From Sediminibacillus terrae (GTDB lineage Bacteria > Bacillota > Bacilli > Bacillales > Amphibacillaceae), in NCBI RefSeq assembly GCF_009602435.1, contig NZ_VZDQ01000024.1, positions 62,001 through 126,000 of the forward strand: a stretch of DNA of 64,000 bases, in the 5' to 3' direction. This document shows positions 32,366 to 41,558 of the stretch, piece by piece. The notes under the pieces were generated by a model. That model did not search any database. It saw only the letters and a list, made by a program, of their open reading frames with translations, and had not been told where the DNA came from. A program made the translations under genes and the position numbers. Position 1 is the first letter of the stretch, and each line of letters begins with the position of its first letter.

Positions 32366-33297
32366 AGTGTCCCCTCCGTCTTTTTCCAATACCGTCGGGC
32401 CCCGCATAGCTCTTTTTCATAGACGGTGCCGGCCAAAGTTGTGATTTCGATGGACTTTCCAGTCGTCGGAGAATGGATCATTTTGCCGTTGCCATAATAA
32501 ATCCCGACATGGTGCAGGGCGCCTTTACCTTCTTCGTATGCGAAAAACAACAAATCTCCTGGCAGCAAGTGATCGACTGCGATTTCCTCTCCTCCTAGTG
32601 CGGCCTGGTCTGAAGCGTCTCTGGGGATTTGGTATCCATTGGCCTTGTGCATATTGTAGCTAAAGCCGGAGCAATCATAGCCATAGGCGCTCATTCCGCC
32701 CCACAAGTATTCCAATCCGATAAAAGCTTCTCCGGTCCTGACAATGTCGCTGCCGTTACCTTGTATCACTCCTTTTTCATCCGGTATGATTTCCACATCC
32801 GATTTGTCCAAATATCCTGCGGTCGCATCCGGCAGCAGGACTTTTGCTTGAGAATCTGTCAATCCGAGGAGCGGCAGTGCCGTCAAATAACTCAGTTCCA
32901 GCAGGAAATTCTCTTTTTCATCATATAAAGGGACCAGTTTGCCGGAAACAATCGCCTTTCCTTTCACCTGTCTTGCATTTGGTTGCGGTTGAGCCTGACA
33001 AGCTGGTATCCAGCCGGGATAACCTCGGGAATCTTTTTTAGATGGCTGAGTCGGTATGATCACCCGCAGCCAATCCTGTTTCTCCTCCAGCACGATTACT
33101 TCTTCTCCGTATAGCAATTGGGATTGAACCAAATTTTGTTCACACAAGTCAAGCCGTGTCTGGTAGCTCAAACGAGTCAGCCAGGCTGGCAAATCTACCG
33201 GATTGCGGATACCTGGTTCATCCACCTCACGCGGCGCTTCCGGATTTGTCCATAAAGTAGCCACCGGCACATTGATTATCCACCTGTCTTGTTGCAT
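32362..33297 (-). CDS. ykfC: Gamma-D-glutamyl-L-amino acid endopeptidase YkfC (NlpC/P60)
   Basis: A 311-residue cytosolic cysteine peptidase. Two N-terminal SH3b-like domains (about 1-185) precede an NlpC/P60 domain with Cys in [11 protein letters not shown], His in [11 protein letters not shown] and the third polar residue (His) in KMIHSPTTG. Orthologues cut the gamma-D-Glu bond of imported murein peptides to free L-Ala-D-Glu. No signal peptide, as expected for recycling inside the cell. GAGGAGGTG inside the end of ykfB acts as the ribosome site. Confidence 0.9.
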   Translation of the reverse strand: MQQDRWIINVPVATLWTNPEAPREVDEPGIRNPVDLPAWLTRLSYQTRLDLCEQNLVQSQLLYGEEVIVLEEKQDWLRVIIPTQPSKKDSRGYPGWIPACQAQPQPNARQVKGKAIVSGKLVPLYDEKENFLLELSYLTALPLLGLTDSQAKVLLPDATAGYLDKSDVEIIPDEKGVIQGNGSDIVRTGEAFIGLEYLWGGMSAYGYDCSGFSYNMHKANGYQIPRDASDQAALGGEEIAVDHLLPGDLLFFAYEEGKGALHHVGIYYGNGKMIHSPTTGKSIEITTLAGTVYEKELCGARRYWKKTEGTL

Positions 33298-33299
33298 GA

Positions 33300-34403
33300 T
33301 TAACGCACCTCCTCGCTTTCCTTTGCCAGTTTCACCTGTTGAATGCCCAATCCTGTCTCTTCTGGTAATCGAATGATTTTCCCATCATATTCAATCCCTC
33401 CGGTGACGGCATCTTGCTCCAACATCAAAGGCGCGTCAAAATCGAAACGGGTGATATTCGGTTGACTTGCCGCCAAATGGGCCGCTGCCGTAATACCCAA
33501 TTTTGTCTCGATCATACTGCCGATCATGCATTCCATTCCATAGGATGCAGCCAACTTGGCAATTTTCAACCCGTTATGAATACCGCCTGCCTTCATCAGT
33601 TTAATGTTGATCAGGTCGGCGCAGTGTGACGACAATATTTCCCTGGCATCTTCCGGAGAAAAAACACTTTCATCCGCCATGATCGGTGTGTCCACATGGT
33701 CTGTGACGAACTTGAGCCCGACAATATCTCCCGCTTTCACTGGCTGTTCGACCAGTTCAATATCGAGCCCTCCTTCTTCCATTTTCCGGATTGCTGTGAC
33801 TGCCTCTTTTGCACGCCATCCTTGATTGGCGTCGAGCCTGATCAGAATGCTGTATCCAACACGGTCACGAATCGACTGGATTCGCCGGATGTCGGTTTCG
33901 ATATCATCCTTCCCGACTTTCACTTTCAGACAGGTGAACCCCTGTGCGATGTAACGTGCCGCATCTTCTGCCATTTCTTCCGGTGTATTGACACTGACTG
34001 TATAGTCCGTTTCCAATTGATTGCGGTATCCGCCGAGCAATTGATAAAGCGGCAAACCGCAGTGTCTGGAAAAACAATCATAGACCGCCATATCCACGGC
34101 TGCTTTGGCACTCGTATTGCCTACCATACATTGATCAAGCGTTTGAAAAACATCTTCCATGGCCAATAGCGACTTGCCGATAAGCGCAGGCGCAATGACT
34201 TTTTCGACTGCATACTGAATCCCAGCAAGACTGTCTCCCGTAATCACGTGGGTGGGCGGCGCTTCCCCCCATCCTGTCGTGCCGTCTGAACAAGTCACTT
34301 TGACATAGATTGATTCGGCAATGGTGACGGTCCTTAACGCTGTCTTAAACGGTTTTTTCAAGGGAACGGCTACGCTCGCCGTCTTAATCGATTGTATATT
34401 CAT
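33300..34403 (-). CDS. ykfB: L-Ala-D/L-Glu epimerase (enolase superfamily)
   Basis: A 367-residue dipeptide epimerase that turns L-Ala-D-Glu from murein into L-Ala-L-Glu. The muconate-lactonizing-type barrel has the catalytic KVKVG lysines (about 163-165), RLDANQGW with the first metal Asp, ELVEQPV and ADESVFSPEDA with the other ligands, and LMKAGGIHNGLKIAK. The start at 34403 has AGGGAGGT upstream; the frame is open for 37 further codons but without a ribosome site. It acts between YkfC and dipeptidases in the same pathway. Confidence 0.92.
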   Translation of the reverse strand: MNIQSIKTASVAVPLKKPFKTALRTVTIAESIYVKVTCSDGTTGWGEAPPTHVITGDSLAGIQYAVEKVIAPALIGKSLLAMEDVFQTLDQCMVGNTSAKAAVDMAVYDCFSRHCGLPLYQLLGGYRNQLETDYTVSVNTPEEMAEDAARYIAQGFTCLKVKVGKDDIETDIRRIQSIRDRVGYSILIRLDANQGWRAKEAVTAIRKMEEGGLDIELVEQPVKAGDIVGLKFVTDHVDTPIMADESVFSPEDAREILSSHCADLINIKLMKAGGIHNGLKIAKLAASYGMECMIGSMIETKLGITAAAHLAASQPNITRFDFDAPLMLEQDAVTGGIEYDGKIIRLPEETGLGIQQVKLAKESEEVR

Positions 34404-34434
34404 TTGGTTGATACCTCCCTGTCCCTCCCCATAA

Positions 34435-35355
34435 TCATCGTACTCCCGGTTCGATGGCCAGCGTCTTGCCACTGGAGGATAAATTCGCCTGGACCCCCAG
34501 TGGAACTGCCACATGCGGCTGACAGTGACCTATTCGGAATCCTTTTACGACTGGAATCCCCAAATCGGCTAAATAATCATTCAGTACTTGTTCTAGCGTC
34601 AAAGAGTTTTTCCGTTTTTTTGGTACAGCATTTTTGAAATCCCCGACCACGATACCGGCCGCCTGCTCTAACTTCCCGGCCAATCGCAGCTGGTTGAGCA
34701 TGCCGTCAATCCGGTATGGTTCCTCATCGATATCTTCGATCAACAGCAATTTTCCAGCCGTCTCGATTTCATACGGTGTTCCTAACGTGCTGCACAGCAA
34801 ACTTAAGTTCCCCCCTGTAAGTTCGCCCTGAGCCTCTCCCTCCGCAATCACTTCTAACGGGGCGATTTCCTCTGAATACAAAATCTTTGTTGGTTCAAAA
34901 AGCTGGTTGAACATTTGCCGGGAGAGGGGGTCAAATTCTGCTTCCCCGATATCTGAGCTAACCATCGGTCCGTGAAAGGTGACCATATCGGAACATTGTT
35001 GAAATGCAGTATGTAAAAAAGTAATATCACTATAGCCCCAAAACACCTTGGGATTGGCGGCGATCAGCTGATAATCGATTTTGTCGGCGATTCTCGCCGT
35101 CCCGTAACCTCCGCACATACATATGATACCGGCTATTCGCGGGTCTCTGAACATCTCATGTAATTCTGTCAGGCGATTTGCATCTGTCCCTGCCAGATAA
35201 CCGTATCTATCATTGCTGTGTTCTCCAATTTTCACGTTCAATCCCAATGATTCAATAAAGGCTATGCCTTTTTCGAGATTGGCCGGGTTGGGTGGACTGG
35301 CTGGAGCGATCAGGCCTACGGTATCGCCTGCCTTCAAACGGTTTGGTAACTTCAT
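34435..35355 (-). CDS. ykfA: LD-carboxypeptidase YkfA (S66 family)
   Basis: A 306-residue serine peptidase of the MccF/LdcA family that trims murein peptides or related substrates. LKAGDTVGLIAPASPPNPANLE begins the N-terminal domain; the nucleophile lies in the GYSDITFLHTA/ CMCGGYGTARI region, and C-terminal Glu and His ligands are in LLIEDIDEEPYRIDGML and GFRIGHCQPHVAVPLG. The start at 35355 has GAGGAGG before it. It lies third from last in the dpp-ykf operon. Confidence 0.88.
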   Translation of the reverse strand: MKLPNRLKAGDTVGLIAPASPPNPANLEKGIAFIESLGLNVKIGEHSNDRYGYLAGTDANRLTELHEMFRDPRIAGIICMCGGYGTARIADKIDYQLIAANPKVFWGYSDITFLHTAFQQCSDMVTFHGPMVSSDIGEAEFDPLSRQMFNQLFEPTKILYSEEIAPLEVIAEGEAQGELTGGNLSLLCSTLGTPYEIETAGKLLLIEDIDEEPYRIDGMLNQLRLAGKLEQAAGIVVGDFKNAVPKKRKNSLTLEQVLNDYLADLGIPVVKGFRIGHCQPHVAVPLGVQANLSSSGKTLAIEPGVR

Positions 35356-35452
35356 GACTTCCTCCTCTTCCACCGGCGGACACTGCTGAAGCTTCCCGAG
35401 CATCTCACCGTACGGTTGTTGTCAAACCATTCTTTACCTTGTTGCAAGAAAA

Positions 35453-35517
35453 GGCCAATACCGGCCAGCCTGGCGGATGATCGAATCCCTTTATTCCAGG
35501 CCGGGCAGTATTGAGCC
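35453..35517 (-). promoter_or_regulatory. Large intercistronic hairpin between dppE and ykfA
   Basis: AATACCGGCCAGCCTGG (35457-35473) and CCAGGCCGGGCAGTATT (35496-35512) pair at 14 of 17 positions, extended by GGCC/GAGCC outside. No T tract follows, so it is more likely an mRNA stability or partial-termination element that keeps the binding-protein message high than a full terminator. Confidence 0.55.
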
Positions 35518-35544
35518 AAATCTCATTAGCTATAAGGATATCCG

Positions 35545-37197
35545 TTAGTTTTTGTCAGCCCACTTCAGTTCCATATAACCTACAGGGTGACGGACAATTC
35601 CGGATACATTATCTTTATGCAAGAACACTTGATTGTAGAAATTGACCGGTACAATCGGCATTTCCTCAAACAATACTTTTTCCGCTTCGTACATCAACTC
35701 CCAACGTTTTTCTTCGTCTGCTTCCTCCTTGGCCCGGGCAATCAAATCGTCGTATTTTTCATTTGACCAACCGGTCCGGTTCATCGAAGAATCTGTGACG
35801 AAGCTTTCCAGGAAGTTGATCGGGTCTCCATAGTCAGCCAGGAAGGAACTGCGGGAAAGCTGGTGTTTCAAATCCTTTTGGTCTTGAAGGAACACGTTCC
35901 ATTCAGCATTTTCCAGAGTGATTTCAATTCCAAGATCCTGTTGGAAGCGCTGCTGGACGGTTTCTGCTATTTTCTTGTTGTCATCGCTTGTGTTATAAGT
36001 CAATGTAATCGGGGGAAGTTCATCATAGCCTTCTTCTTCCATTCCTTCTTCCAACAGCTTTTTCGCTTGTTCCGGGTCATATTCTACCAAGTCACCATTT
36101 GTTTCACGGAAATCATTTCCGGAAGGATCTTCAAATCCGTATGAAACAAAACCGCGAGCCGGTTTTTCACCTTTTTTCGTAACGTATTCAACAATTTCAT
36201 CCTGGTTGACCGCCATGGCCAGGGCTTTACGGATTTTTACATTCTGGAACGGTTCCTTGTTGACATTGAACCGGTAGAACTGTGTGCCAGCCTGCGGGTC
36301 GATGACCACTTGATCGCTGTCGAGCAGATCTTCAGCCAAATCAGCCGGTATCTCCGAGGTGTCCAAATCGCCGCTTTCAAACATTTGATATTCCGTGTTT
36401 GTTTCATTTACCATGGCCCAATGTACTTCATCCAGTTTGACGGTGTCTTTATCCCAGTACTGGTCGTTTTTCACCATGGTAAAGTCGCTATCATGGTTCC
36501 ACTCACTCAGTTTGAACGGTCCGTTGGCGACAAATGTGTCCGCTTCTGCATACCATTCCGGATTTTCTTCTGCCACAGCCTTGTTGACAGGGAAAAACGC
36601 CGGGTTGGAAATGACATTAAGGAAAAAGCCTGTCGGTGCTTCCAGTGTCACTTTGAATGTCTTCTCGTCCACTGCTTCCAATCCTAAGTCATCAGCGCTT
36701 CCTTCCCCACTGTTGAACGCTTCTCCCCCTTGGATGAAATATCCGAGAAATGCAGAAGAGAAGCCTTCCTCCGGATCAAGCAGCCGGGTCCATGCGTAAA
36801 CAAAGTCATCGGCCGTCACGTCATCGCCATTCGACCACTTGGCGTTGTCCCGGATATGGAAGGTATATTCTAATCCATCATCAGAGATATCCCAGGATTC
36901 CGCTGTTGCCGCTTGTGGCTTATGGTCCTGACCCAATCGGGTGAGTCCTTCCATCAGGTTGTTCAATGACTGCCAAGAGGCTGCGTCGAATCCTTCCGGC
37001 GGATCGAAGGATGTCGGTTCCACCCCGTTGTTCAGACGAAGCACCTTGTCTCCGCTGTTTTCACTTGTTCCTTCTTCTGTCGTCCCTGTCTGATCTCCTG
37101 AATCCTGATCCTCTTCGCCTGCGCTTTCATTGGCCGTACAAGCGGCCAAAACGAACACTGCCAGCAATACAAATAAAATCGACAAGCCCTTCTTCAT
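35545..37197 (-). CDS. dppE: Dipeptide/oligopeptide-binding lipoprotein DppE
   Basis: A 550-residue SBP_bac_5 family solute-binding lipoprotein. The lipobox is FVLAAC with Cys at about 20, followed by an acidic Ser/Gly linker. Typical segments are LNNGVEPTSFDPPEGFDAAS, NVKIRKALAMAVNQDEIVEY and DKNVSG-type DNVSGIVRHPVGYMELKWAD at the end. It delivers peptides to the DppBC permease. A strong AAAGGGGGA site precedes the ATG. Confidence 0.92.
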   Translation of the reverse strand: MKKGLSILFVLLAVFVLAACTANESAGEEDQDSGDQTGTTEEGTSENSGDKVLRLNNGVEPTSFDPPEGFDAASWQSLNNLMEGLTRLGQDHKPQAATAESWDISDDGLEYTFHIRDNAKWSNGDDVTADDFVYAWTRLLDPEEGFSSAFLGYFIQGGEAFNSGEGSADDLGLEAVDEKTFKVTLEAPTGFFLNVISNPAFFPVNKAVAEENPEWYAEADTFVANGPFKLSEWNHDSDFTMVKNDQYWDKDTVKLDEVHWAMVNETNTEYQMFESGDLDTSEIPADLAEDLLDSDQVVIDPQAGTQFYRFNVNKEPFQNVKIRKALAMAVNQDEIVEYVTKKGEKPARGFVSYGFEDPSGNDFRETNGDLVEYDPEQAKKLLEEGMEEEGYDELPPITLTYNTSDDNKKIAETVQQRFQQDLGIEITLENAEWNVFLQDQKDLKHQLSRSSFLADYGDPINFLESFVTDSSMNRTGWSNEKYDDLIARAKEEADEEKRWELMYEAEKVLFEEMPIVPVNFYNQVFLHKDNVSGIVRHPVGYMELKWADKN

Positions 37198-37217
37198 GTA
37201 AATCCCCCTTTTTTTGG

Positions 37218-38225
37218 TTACTTTCTTGTCCCTGCCATGGTAGAGACTAGCTGTGCCCTTTGATCCTGCAGCCAGCAGTCCACATCGTGCGTACTGCTGA
37301 GTGATGCTGAATCGGGATACACTTTATCACACACCTCCATCGCAAACGGACACCTTGCAGTAAAAGGGCATCCTTGCGGGGGTGAGAATAAATCAGGTGG
37401 TGTTCCGTCGATCGGAATAAGATCATCTTCTTCTATATCCAACCGTGGAACGGAATTTAGCAATCCTTTTGTATATGGATGCTGGGGTTCATAAAATATT
37501 TCCCGCTTGGTTCCGACTTCGATTATTTTACCTGCATACATGACCGCAATCCTGTCGGCGATTTTGGCAACAACCCCGAGGTCATGGGTGATCAGAATAA
37601 TCGATACTCCTGTCCGTTCCTGGATTTTCCCGAACAACTCCAAAATTTGCGCTTGTATTGTGACGTCAAGCGCAGTCGTCGGTTCGTCGGCTATCAACAA
37701 ATCAGGGTCACAAATCAACGCCATGGCAATGACTACCCGTTGCCGCATACCTCCGCTGAACTGATGCGGATATTGCTTCAGCCGCTCTTCAGGACTCGGA
37801 ATCCCGACAAGGTTCATCATTTCCAACGCCCGCTCTTTTGCCTCCCGTCCGGATATATCCTTATGCTGCTTCAACCCTTCCGTCAGCTGATTGCCGATGG
37901 TCAGTGTCGGATTAAGTGCCGTCATAGGGTCTTGGAAAATCATCGAAATATCGACACCGCGTATTGTCCGCATTTCTTTTTCAGAAACAGTAGTCAAGTC
38001 TCGGCCCCGGTAAACAATCGAACCATTCGCGATTCGCCCGGGTGGCGTAGGAATCAAGCGCATGATGCTGTTGGATGTTACACTTTTTCCACAGCCGGAT
38101 TCGCCGACAATGGCCAAAGTCTCCCCTTTTTTCAAATCGAAATTGACACCACGGACCGCCTTTACTTCCCCACCGTATGTTTTGAAGGTTACATGCAAGT
38201 CTTTTACCTCTAGTATTTTATCCAT
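37218..38225 (-). CDS. dppD: Dipeptide ABC transporter ATP-binding protein DppD
   Basis: A 335-residue ABC ATPase: Walker [10 protein letters not shown], signature [21 protein letters not shown], Walker B LLIADEP, and the C-terminal cysteine-containing extension ([16 protein letters not shown]). It pairs with YkfD. The ATG at 38225 is preferred over a GTG at 38234 since AGGGAG lies eight bases upstream of the ATG and would be too near the GTG. The upstream dppC stop lies five bases away. Confidence 0.92.
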   Translation of the reverse strand: MDKILEVKDLHVTFKTYGGEVKAVRGVNFDLKKGETLAIVGESGCGKSVTSNSIMRLIPTPPGRIANGSIVYRGRDLTTVSEKEMRTIRGVDISMIFQDPMTALNPTLTIGNQLTEGLKQHKDISGREAKERALEMMNLVGIPSPEERLKQYPHQFSGGMRQRVVIAMALICDPDLLIADEPTTALDVTIQAQILELFGKIQERTGVSIILITHDLGVVAKIADRIAVMYAGKIIEVGTKREIFYEPQHPYTKGLLNSVPRLDIEEDDLIPIDGTPPDLFSPPQGCPFTARCPFAMEVCDKVYPDSASLSSTHDVDCWLQDQRAQLVSTMAGTRK

Positions 38226-38230
38226 TGTTG

Positions 38231-39184
38231 TCACTCCCTGAGTTTCGGATCCAGGGCATCCTGAAGTCCGTCTCCTAACACATTAAAAGCAAACATCGTC
38301 AATGAGATAAATAACGCCGGAAAGAACAGGCGCCACCAGTCTCCTGACAGAATGGTGGACAGGGCATCATTCGCCATCACACCCCAACTGGCGTACGGCG
38401 CCTGGATTCCCAGTCCCAAAAAGCTTAAAAATGCTTCTGCAAATATAGCCGTCGGCACGGTCAACGTCATCTGGACAATAATCGGTCCCATCGTGTTAGG
38501 CAAAAGGTTTTTGCGGATGATCCGCCATGATTTGGCACCGAACGACTGGGAAGCCAGTACAAACTCGTGGTTTTTCAGTTGCAGTACCTGTCCCCTTACG
38601 ATCCGGGCCATGCCGACCCATCCGGTGACACTCAATGCAACGATGATCGTTGCCAGACTTGGCCCCATGACAACAAGCAACAAAATGACGACCAGCAAAT
38701 ACGGCAAACCATAAAGAATTTCAATAATCCGCATCATAATGTTATCGGCACGGCCGCCTTTGTAACCAGATATCCCGCCGTAAACGACCCCAATGAAGAA
38801 ATCAATCAGGGCTGCCATCAGTCCGACAAACAAGGAAATCCTCGCCCCGTACCAGGTTCTGGTAAAAACATCACGCCCCAGTTCATCAGTACCGAACCAG
38901 TGCTCCGCGGATGGAGCCATATTCTGATTTGGAGGATTGATTTCCCTTACAGAATAAGGGGAAAAAATCGGTCCAAAAATTGCCAGCAGGGCGAGGAAAA
39001 TCAAAAAGATCAATCCTCCCATGGCAAGCTTGTTTTTGACGAGTCGCTGCCAGGCATCACTCCAGTATGACAGCGACGGTCGGGAGACCTTCTCTGCATC
39101 TTGCCCATTTTTATCAAGCGGGCGAAACCATTCGTCCGGGATACCTGCAGACTGCGGTTCTTTTGGTTTTTCCGCCAGACTCAT
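38231..39184 (-). CDS. dppC: Dipeptide ABC transporter permease DppC
   Basis: A 317-residue permease with about six membrane spans and a soluble N-terminus, plus the EAA loop FGAKSWRIIRKNLLPNTMGPI that contacts the ATPases. OppC_N-like sequence (SYWSDAWQRLVKNKLAMGGL) precedes span 1, and FGTDELGRDVFTRTWYGAR is the usual motif after it. The start at 39184 has GGAGG about nine bases upstream and lies one base from the dppB stop. Confidence 0.92.
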   Translation of the reverse strand: MSLAEKPKEPQSAGIPDEWFRPLDKNGQDAEKVSRPSLSYWSDAWQRLVKNKLAMGGLIFLIFLALLAIFGPIFSPYSVREINPPNQNMAPSAEHWFGTDELGRDVFTRTWYGARISLFVGLMAALIDFFIGVVYGGISGYKGGRADNIMMRIIEILYGLPYLLVVILLLVVMGPSLATIIVALSVTGWVGMARIVRGQVLQLKNHEFVLASQSFGAKSWRIIRKNLLPNTMGPIIVQMTLTVPTAIFAEAFLSFLGLGIQAPYASWGVMANDALSTILSGDWWRLFFPALFISLTMFAFNVLGDGLQDALDPKLRE

Positions 39185-39185
39185 G

Positions 39186-40118
39186 TCATTCCGCCTCCTT
39201 TTTATGCAGTTTGATCCTTGGATCCAAAATACCGTAAGCAATATCCACGAGGAAAAGCATGATGATCAGGAAAGCACTGTAAAATACGGTTGTCCCCATA
39301 ATCACCGGGTAGTCCCGATTATTGATACTTTCGACAAAATACTTGCCCATTCCGGGAATCGCGAATATTTTCTCTAAGACAAAGGTACCCGTCAAAATAC
39401 CCGCCAATAACGTGCCCAAAATCGTCACGACAGGCATCAAGGCATTTTTCAAAGCATGCTTAAAGACGATTTTATACGGTGACAACCCTTTTGCTCTGGC
39501 CATTTTGATATAATCCTGTGTCAGCACTTCGAGCATGCTCGACCTGGTCAACCGGGCGATGATAGCCATCGGCCCTGTCGCCAAGGCGATTACCGGAAGA
39601 ATCATGTGCTTCGGGCTGCTCCAGGTGGCCGCCGGGAGGATTTTCCACGTAACGGCAAACGATTGAATCAGCTGGGTGGCCAAAATAAAATTGGGAATCG
39701 AGATTCCGAGCACGGCAATCGCCATTGCAGCATAATCAATGATCCCGTTATGGCGGAGGGCCGCGATGATTCCGAGCAATATTCCGGAAATAATCGCCAC
39801 GATCACGGATACCAATCCAAGTTCCAGGGAAATCGGAAAACCTCTACCGAGCAAATCATTGACCGTTGAAGTCGGCTGCTTGATCGATGGTCCAAAATCA
39901 AAGGTGACAATCGATTTTAAGTAAAGCAGGTATTGGATATACATTGGTTCATCCAGATGGTAGTGAGCCTCCAAATTGGCCTGCACCGCTTCACTCGTCC
40001 CCCTCTCCTGGTTGAACGGAGAACCGGGAATCGCATGCATCAAAACAAACGTCAAGGTGACGATGATTAAAATGGTGACCAGCATGATCAGAAATCGTTT
40101 CGCTATGTATCGCAGCAT
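39186..40118 (-). CDS. dppB: Dipeptide ABC transporter permease DppB
   Basis: A 310-residue permease with about six spans: MLRYIAKRFLIMLVTILIIV with the N-terminal OppB signature, a periplasmic-side loop, and the EAA motif MARAKGLSPYKIVFKHALKNALMP. It forms the translocation pore with DppC. AGGAGGGA lies before the ATG, ten bases after the dppA stop. Confidence 0.93.
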   Translation of the reverse strand: MLRYIAKRFLIMLVTILIIVTLTFVLMHAIPGSPFNQERGTSEAVQANLEAHYHLDEPMYIQYLLYLKSIVTFDFGPSIKQPTSTVNDLLGRGFPISLELGLVSVIVAIISGILLGIIAALRHNGIIDYAAMAIAVLGISIPNFILATQLIQSFAVTWKILPAATWSSPKHMILPVIALATGPMAIIARLTRSSMLEVLTQDYIKMARAKGLSPYKIVFKHALKNALMPVVTILGTLLAGILTGTFVLEKIFAIPGMGKYFVESINNRDYPVIMGTTVFYSAFLIIMLFLVDIAYGILDPRIKLHKKEAE

Positions 40119-40128
40119 GGCTTCCCTC

Positions 40129-40953
40129 CTAACTGAACGTCGTGCGCATCGCCAGTTCGGTCATGACCAGCATCGCCTGATACGCTTCGAGAATGCTTTT
40201 GGCCGGAAATCTGACGGTAGTAGTTCCAGGTTCGATTTCTGTCCCAGGCATCAAGTTGGCCCATTCCGCCTGGCCATAATTGGTGAATTCGATCCGCAGC
40301 ACCGGATTGTCCGGAGGTGTGAGCGGCTTGACATTCTGTCGGTTTTCCAGGGCTGCGCCCGCCTGCCTTTGCAGCAGCTCTCCCGCCTTTTTCGGGGAAA
40401 GGGTTTTGACCGCAGACCGGGAGATTGTTGTTTTGACCGGGGCTGTGACAATGTTCGGGATAAGCTGCTCTGCTTCTTGGCAGGCACAGTCATCTCCTGC
40501 CACCATTAAAACTGGCACGCCGTAGTATCCCGCCACAAAGGCATTGAATCCCAGTTCGCCGACAGGCTGGTCGTTGATGAAGAAATTGCGGACTCCGAAC
40601 GTCATCGAATGAGACATCACGCCTCTTTGTCCTGCACGGGCGTGATAGCCGAGAAACATTGCTCCTATGTAACTGTCATCTAAATTTTGTACCATAGAAA
40701 AGGGTTTTACATCGCCTGTTATGAGTGATGCTTCTGGATGGATTGCGTCAATTAAGAGGTTGTTCATTTTGGAGTGGCTGTCATTGACTACTATTTCGTC
40801 ACAGCCAAATTCACTTGCAGCTTCGATTACATGGTTGGCTTCTTCTGTCATGATTTTGCGGGCGCGTTCATAATTGTGCTTGTCTGAGTCAACGAAGGTT
40901 TGATCCGGCAGCCCGGTTATTCCCTCCATATCCACTGATAAGAAAAGTTTCAT
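40129..40953 (-). CDS. dppA: D-aminopeptidase DppA (M55)
   Basis: A 274-residue zinc peptidase, first gene of the operon. The SVDMEGITG N-terminus with metal ligands D8 and E10, NDSHSKMNN (His near 60), FLGYHARAG (His near 104) and NAFVAGYYGVPVLMVAGDD match the B. subtilis decameric enzyme, which frees D-Ala from D-Ala-D-Ala and related peptides. Here it would process wall-derived D-amino-acid peptides. AAGGAG lies nine bases before the ATG. Confidence 0.93.
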   Translation of the reverse strand: MKLFLSVDMEGITGLPDQTFVDSDKHNYERARKIMTEEANHVIEAASEFGCDEIVVNDSHSKMNNLLIDAIHPEASLITGDVKPFSMVQNLDDSYIGAMFLGYHARAGQRGVMSHSMTFGVRNFFINDQPVGELGFNAFVAGYYGVPVLMVAGDDCACQEAEQLIPNIVTAPVKTTISRSAVKTLSPKKAGELLQRQAGAALENRQNVKPLTPPDNPVLRIEFTNYGQAEWANLMPGTEIEPGTTTVRFPAKSILEAYQAMLVMTELAMRTTFS

Positions 40954-41022
40954 TTACCCTGCTCCTTCTTTTGGTGTAAAAGCATAGAAATGGAAATCCT
41001 TACATAGACATGATTTTAACAC

Positions 41023-41037
41023 AATTTTATAAAAATT
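41023..41037. promoter_or_regulatory. CodY-box-like operator of the dpp operon
   Basis: AATTTTATAAAAATT differs from the CodY consensus AATTTTCWGAAAATT at only two positions. It abuts and partly overlaps the -10 region, as needed for repression. The B. subtilis dpp operon is a classic CodY target. Confidence 0.65.
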
Positions 41038-41065
41038 TAAACAATTCTTTCGATTCTTCTGTCAA
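41036..41065 (-). promoter_or_regulatory. SigA promoter of the dpp-ykf operon
   Basis: Minus-strand TTGACA (41060-41065), 18-base spacer, TTTAAA (41036-41041), about 80 bases before dppA. The -35 is perfect and the -10 weak. Confidence 0.55.
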
Positions 41066-41194
41066 GGGGCTTGTTTATTTTTGGATAGCTGCAAAAATTC
41101 GCCTTTTGGGGAATAAATGGAATCCTGGAGGGCGTTAAGACGTTTTATCACAGCACACTCGCATAGTGAACATTCACTTAAGGAAAGAGACTTC

Positions 41195-41385
41195 TTGATT
41201 GTGAAAAACCCACTAAGGGCGTTCTAATAACCAAAAAAGCAGACCAGAAGGAATACCCGAAGACTCATGCAAGAGGAGATGCCTCAAAGAGACCCACAGA
41301 GCGTTAACCGGAGGAGGCACAGAAACCGACCGAAGAAAGCGCAATATTACTACGAGGACAGTTCTGCCTCCTTTCTTAAGGATAA
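41195..41385. repeat. Degenerate intergenic element between dppA and murA
   Basis: A purine-rich stretch with CATGCAAGAGGAGATGCCTC, AAAGAGACCCACAGAGCGTT and AACCGGAGGAGGCACAGAAA, bounded by GAGGAGATGCCTC/GGAGGAGGCAC near-inverse parts. No frame is credible. It resembles the roughly 130-base intergenic repeats scattered in several Bacillaceae genomes that I recall, in worn form; this is memory, not a search. Confidence 0.35.
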
Positions 41386-41469
41386 AATTTTCACCACATA
41401 AAGCATGTTATTTCCACGGTAATATCGCCATGTTAAAACTCGTTTAGAACGCTCGTCCTTTCCGGACAC

Positions 41470-41551
41470 AAAAAAAGCGATCCTGTCCGGATAGCCCGCT
41501 GAATCGTTCATTGAACAACACAGCAGTTCCTTTCAGAATCGCTCTTTCATT
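41470..41551 (-). terminator. Terminator of murA
   Basis: Minus-strand AGCGATTCTG pairs with CAGGATCGCT across a long, partly structured loop, followed by TTTTTTTGTG. Confidence 0.65.
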
Positions 41552-41558
41552 CTATTAG

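Noticed and set aside
31358-41065. dpp-ykf block as a foreign genomic island
   Set aside because: No integrase, repeats or composition shift at the edges; gene order is that of the native B. subtilis operon.
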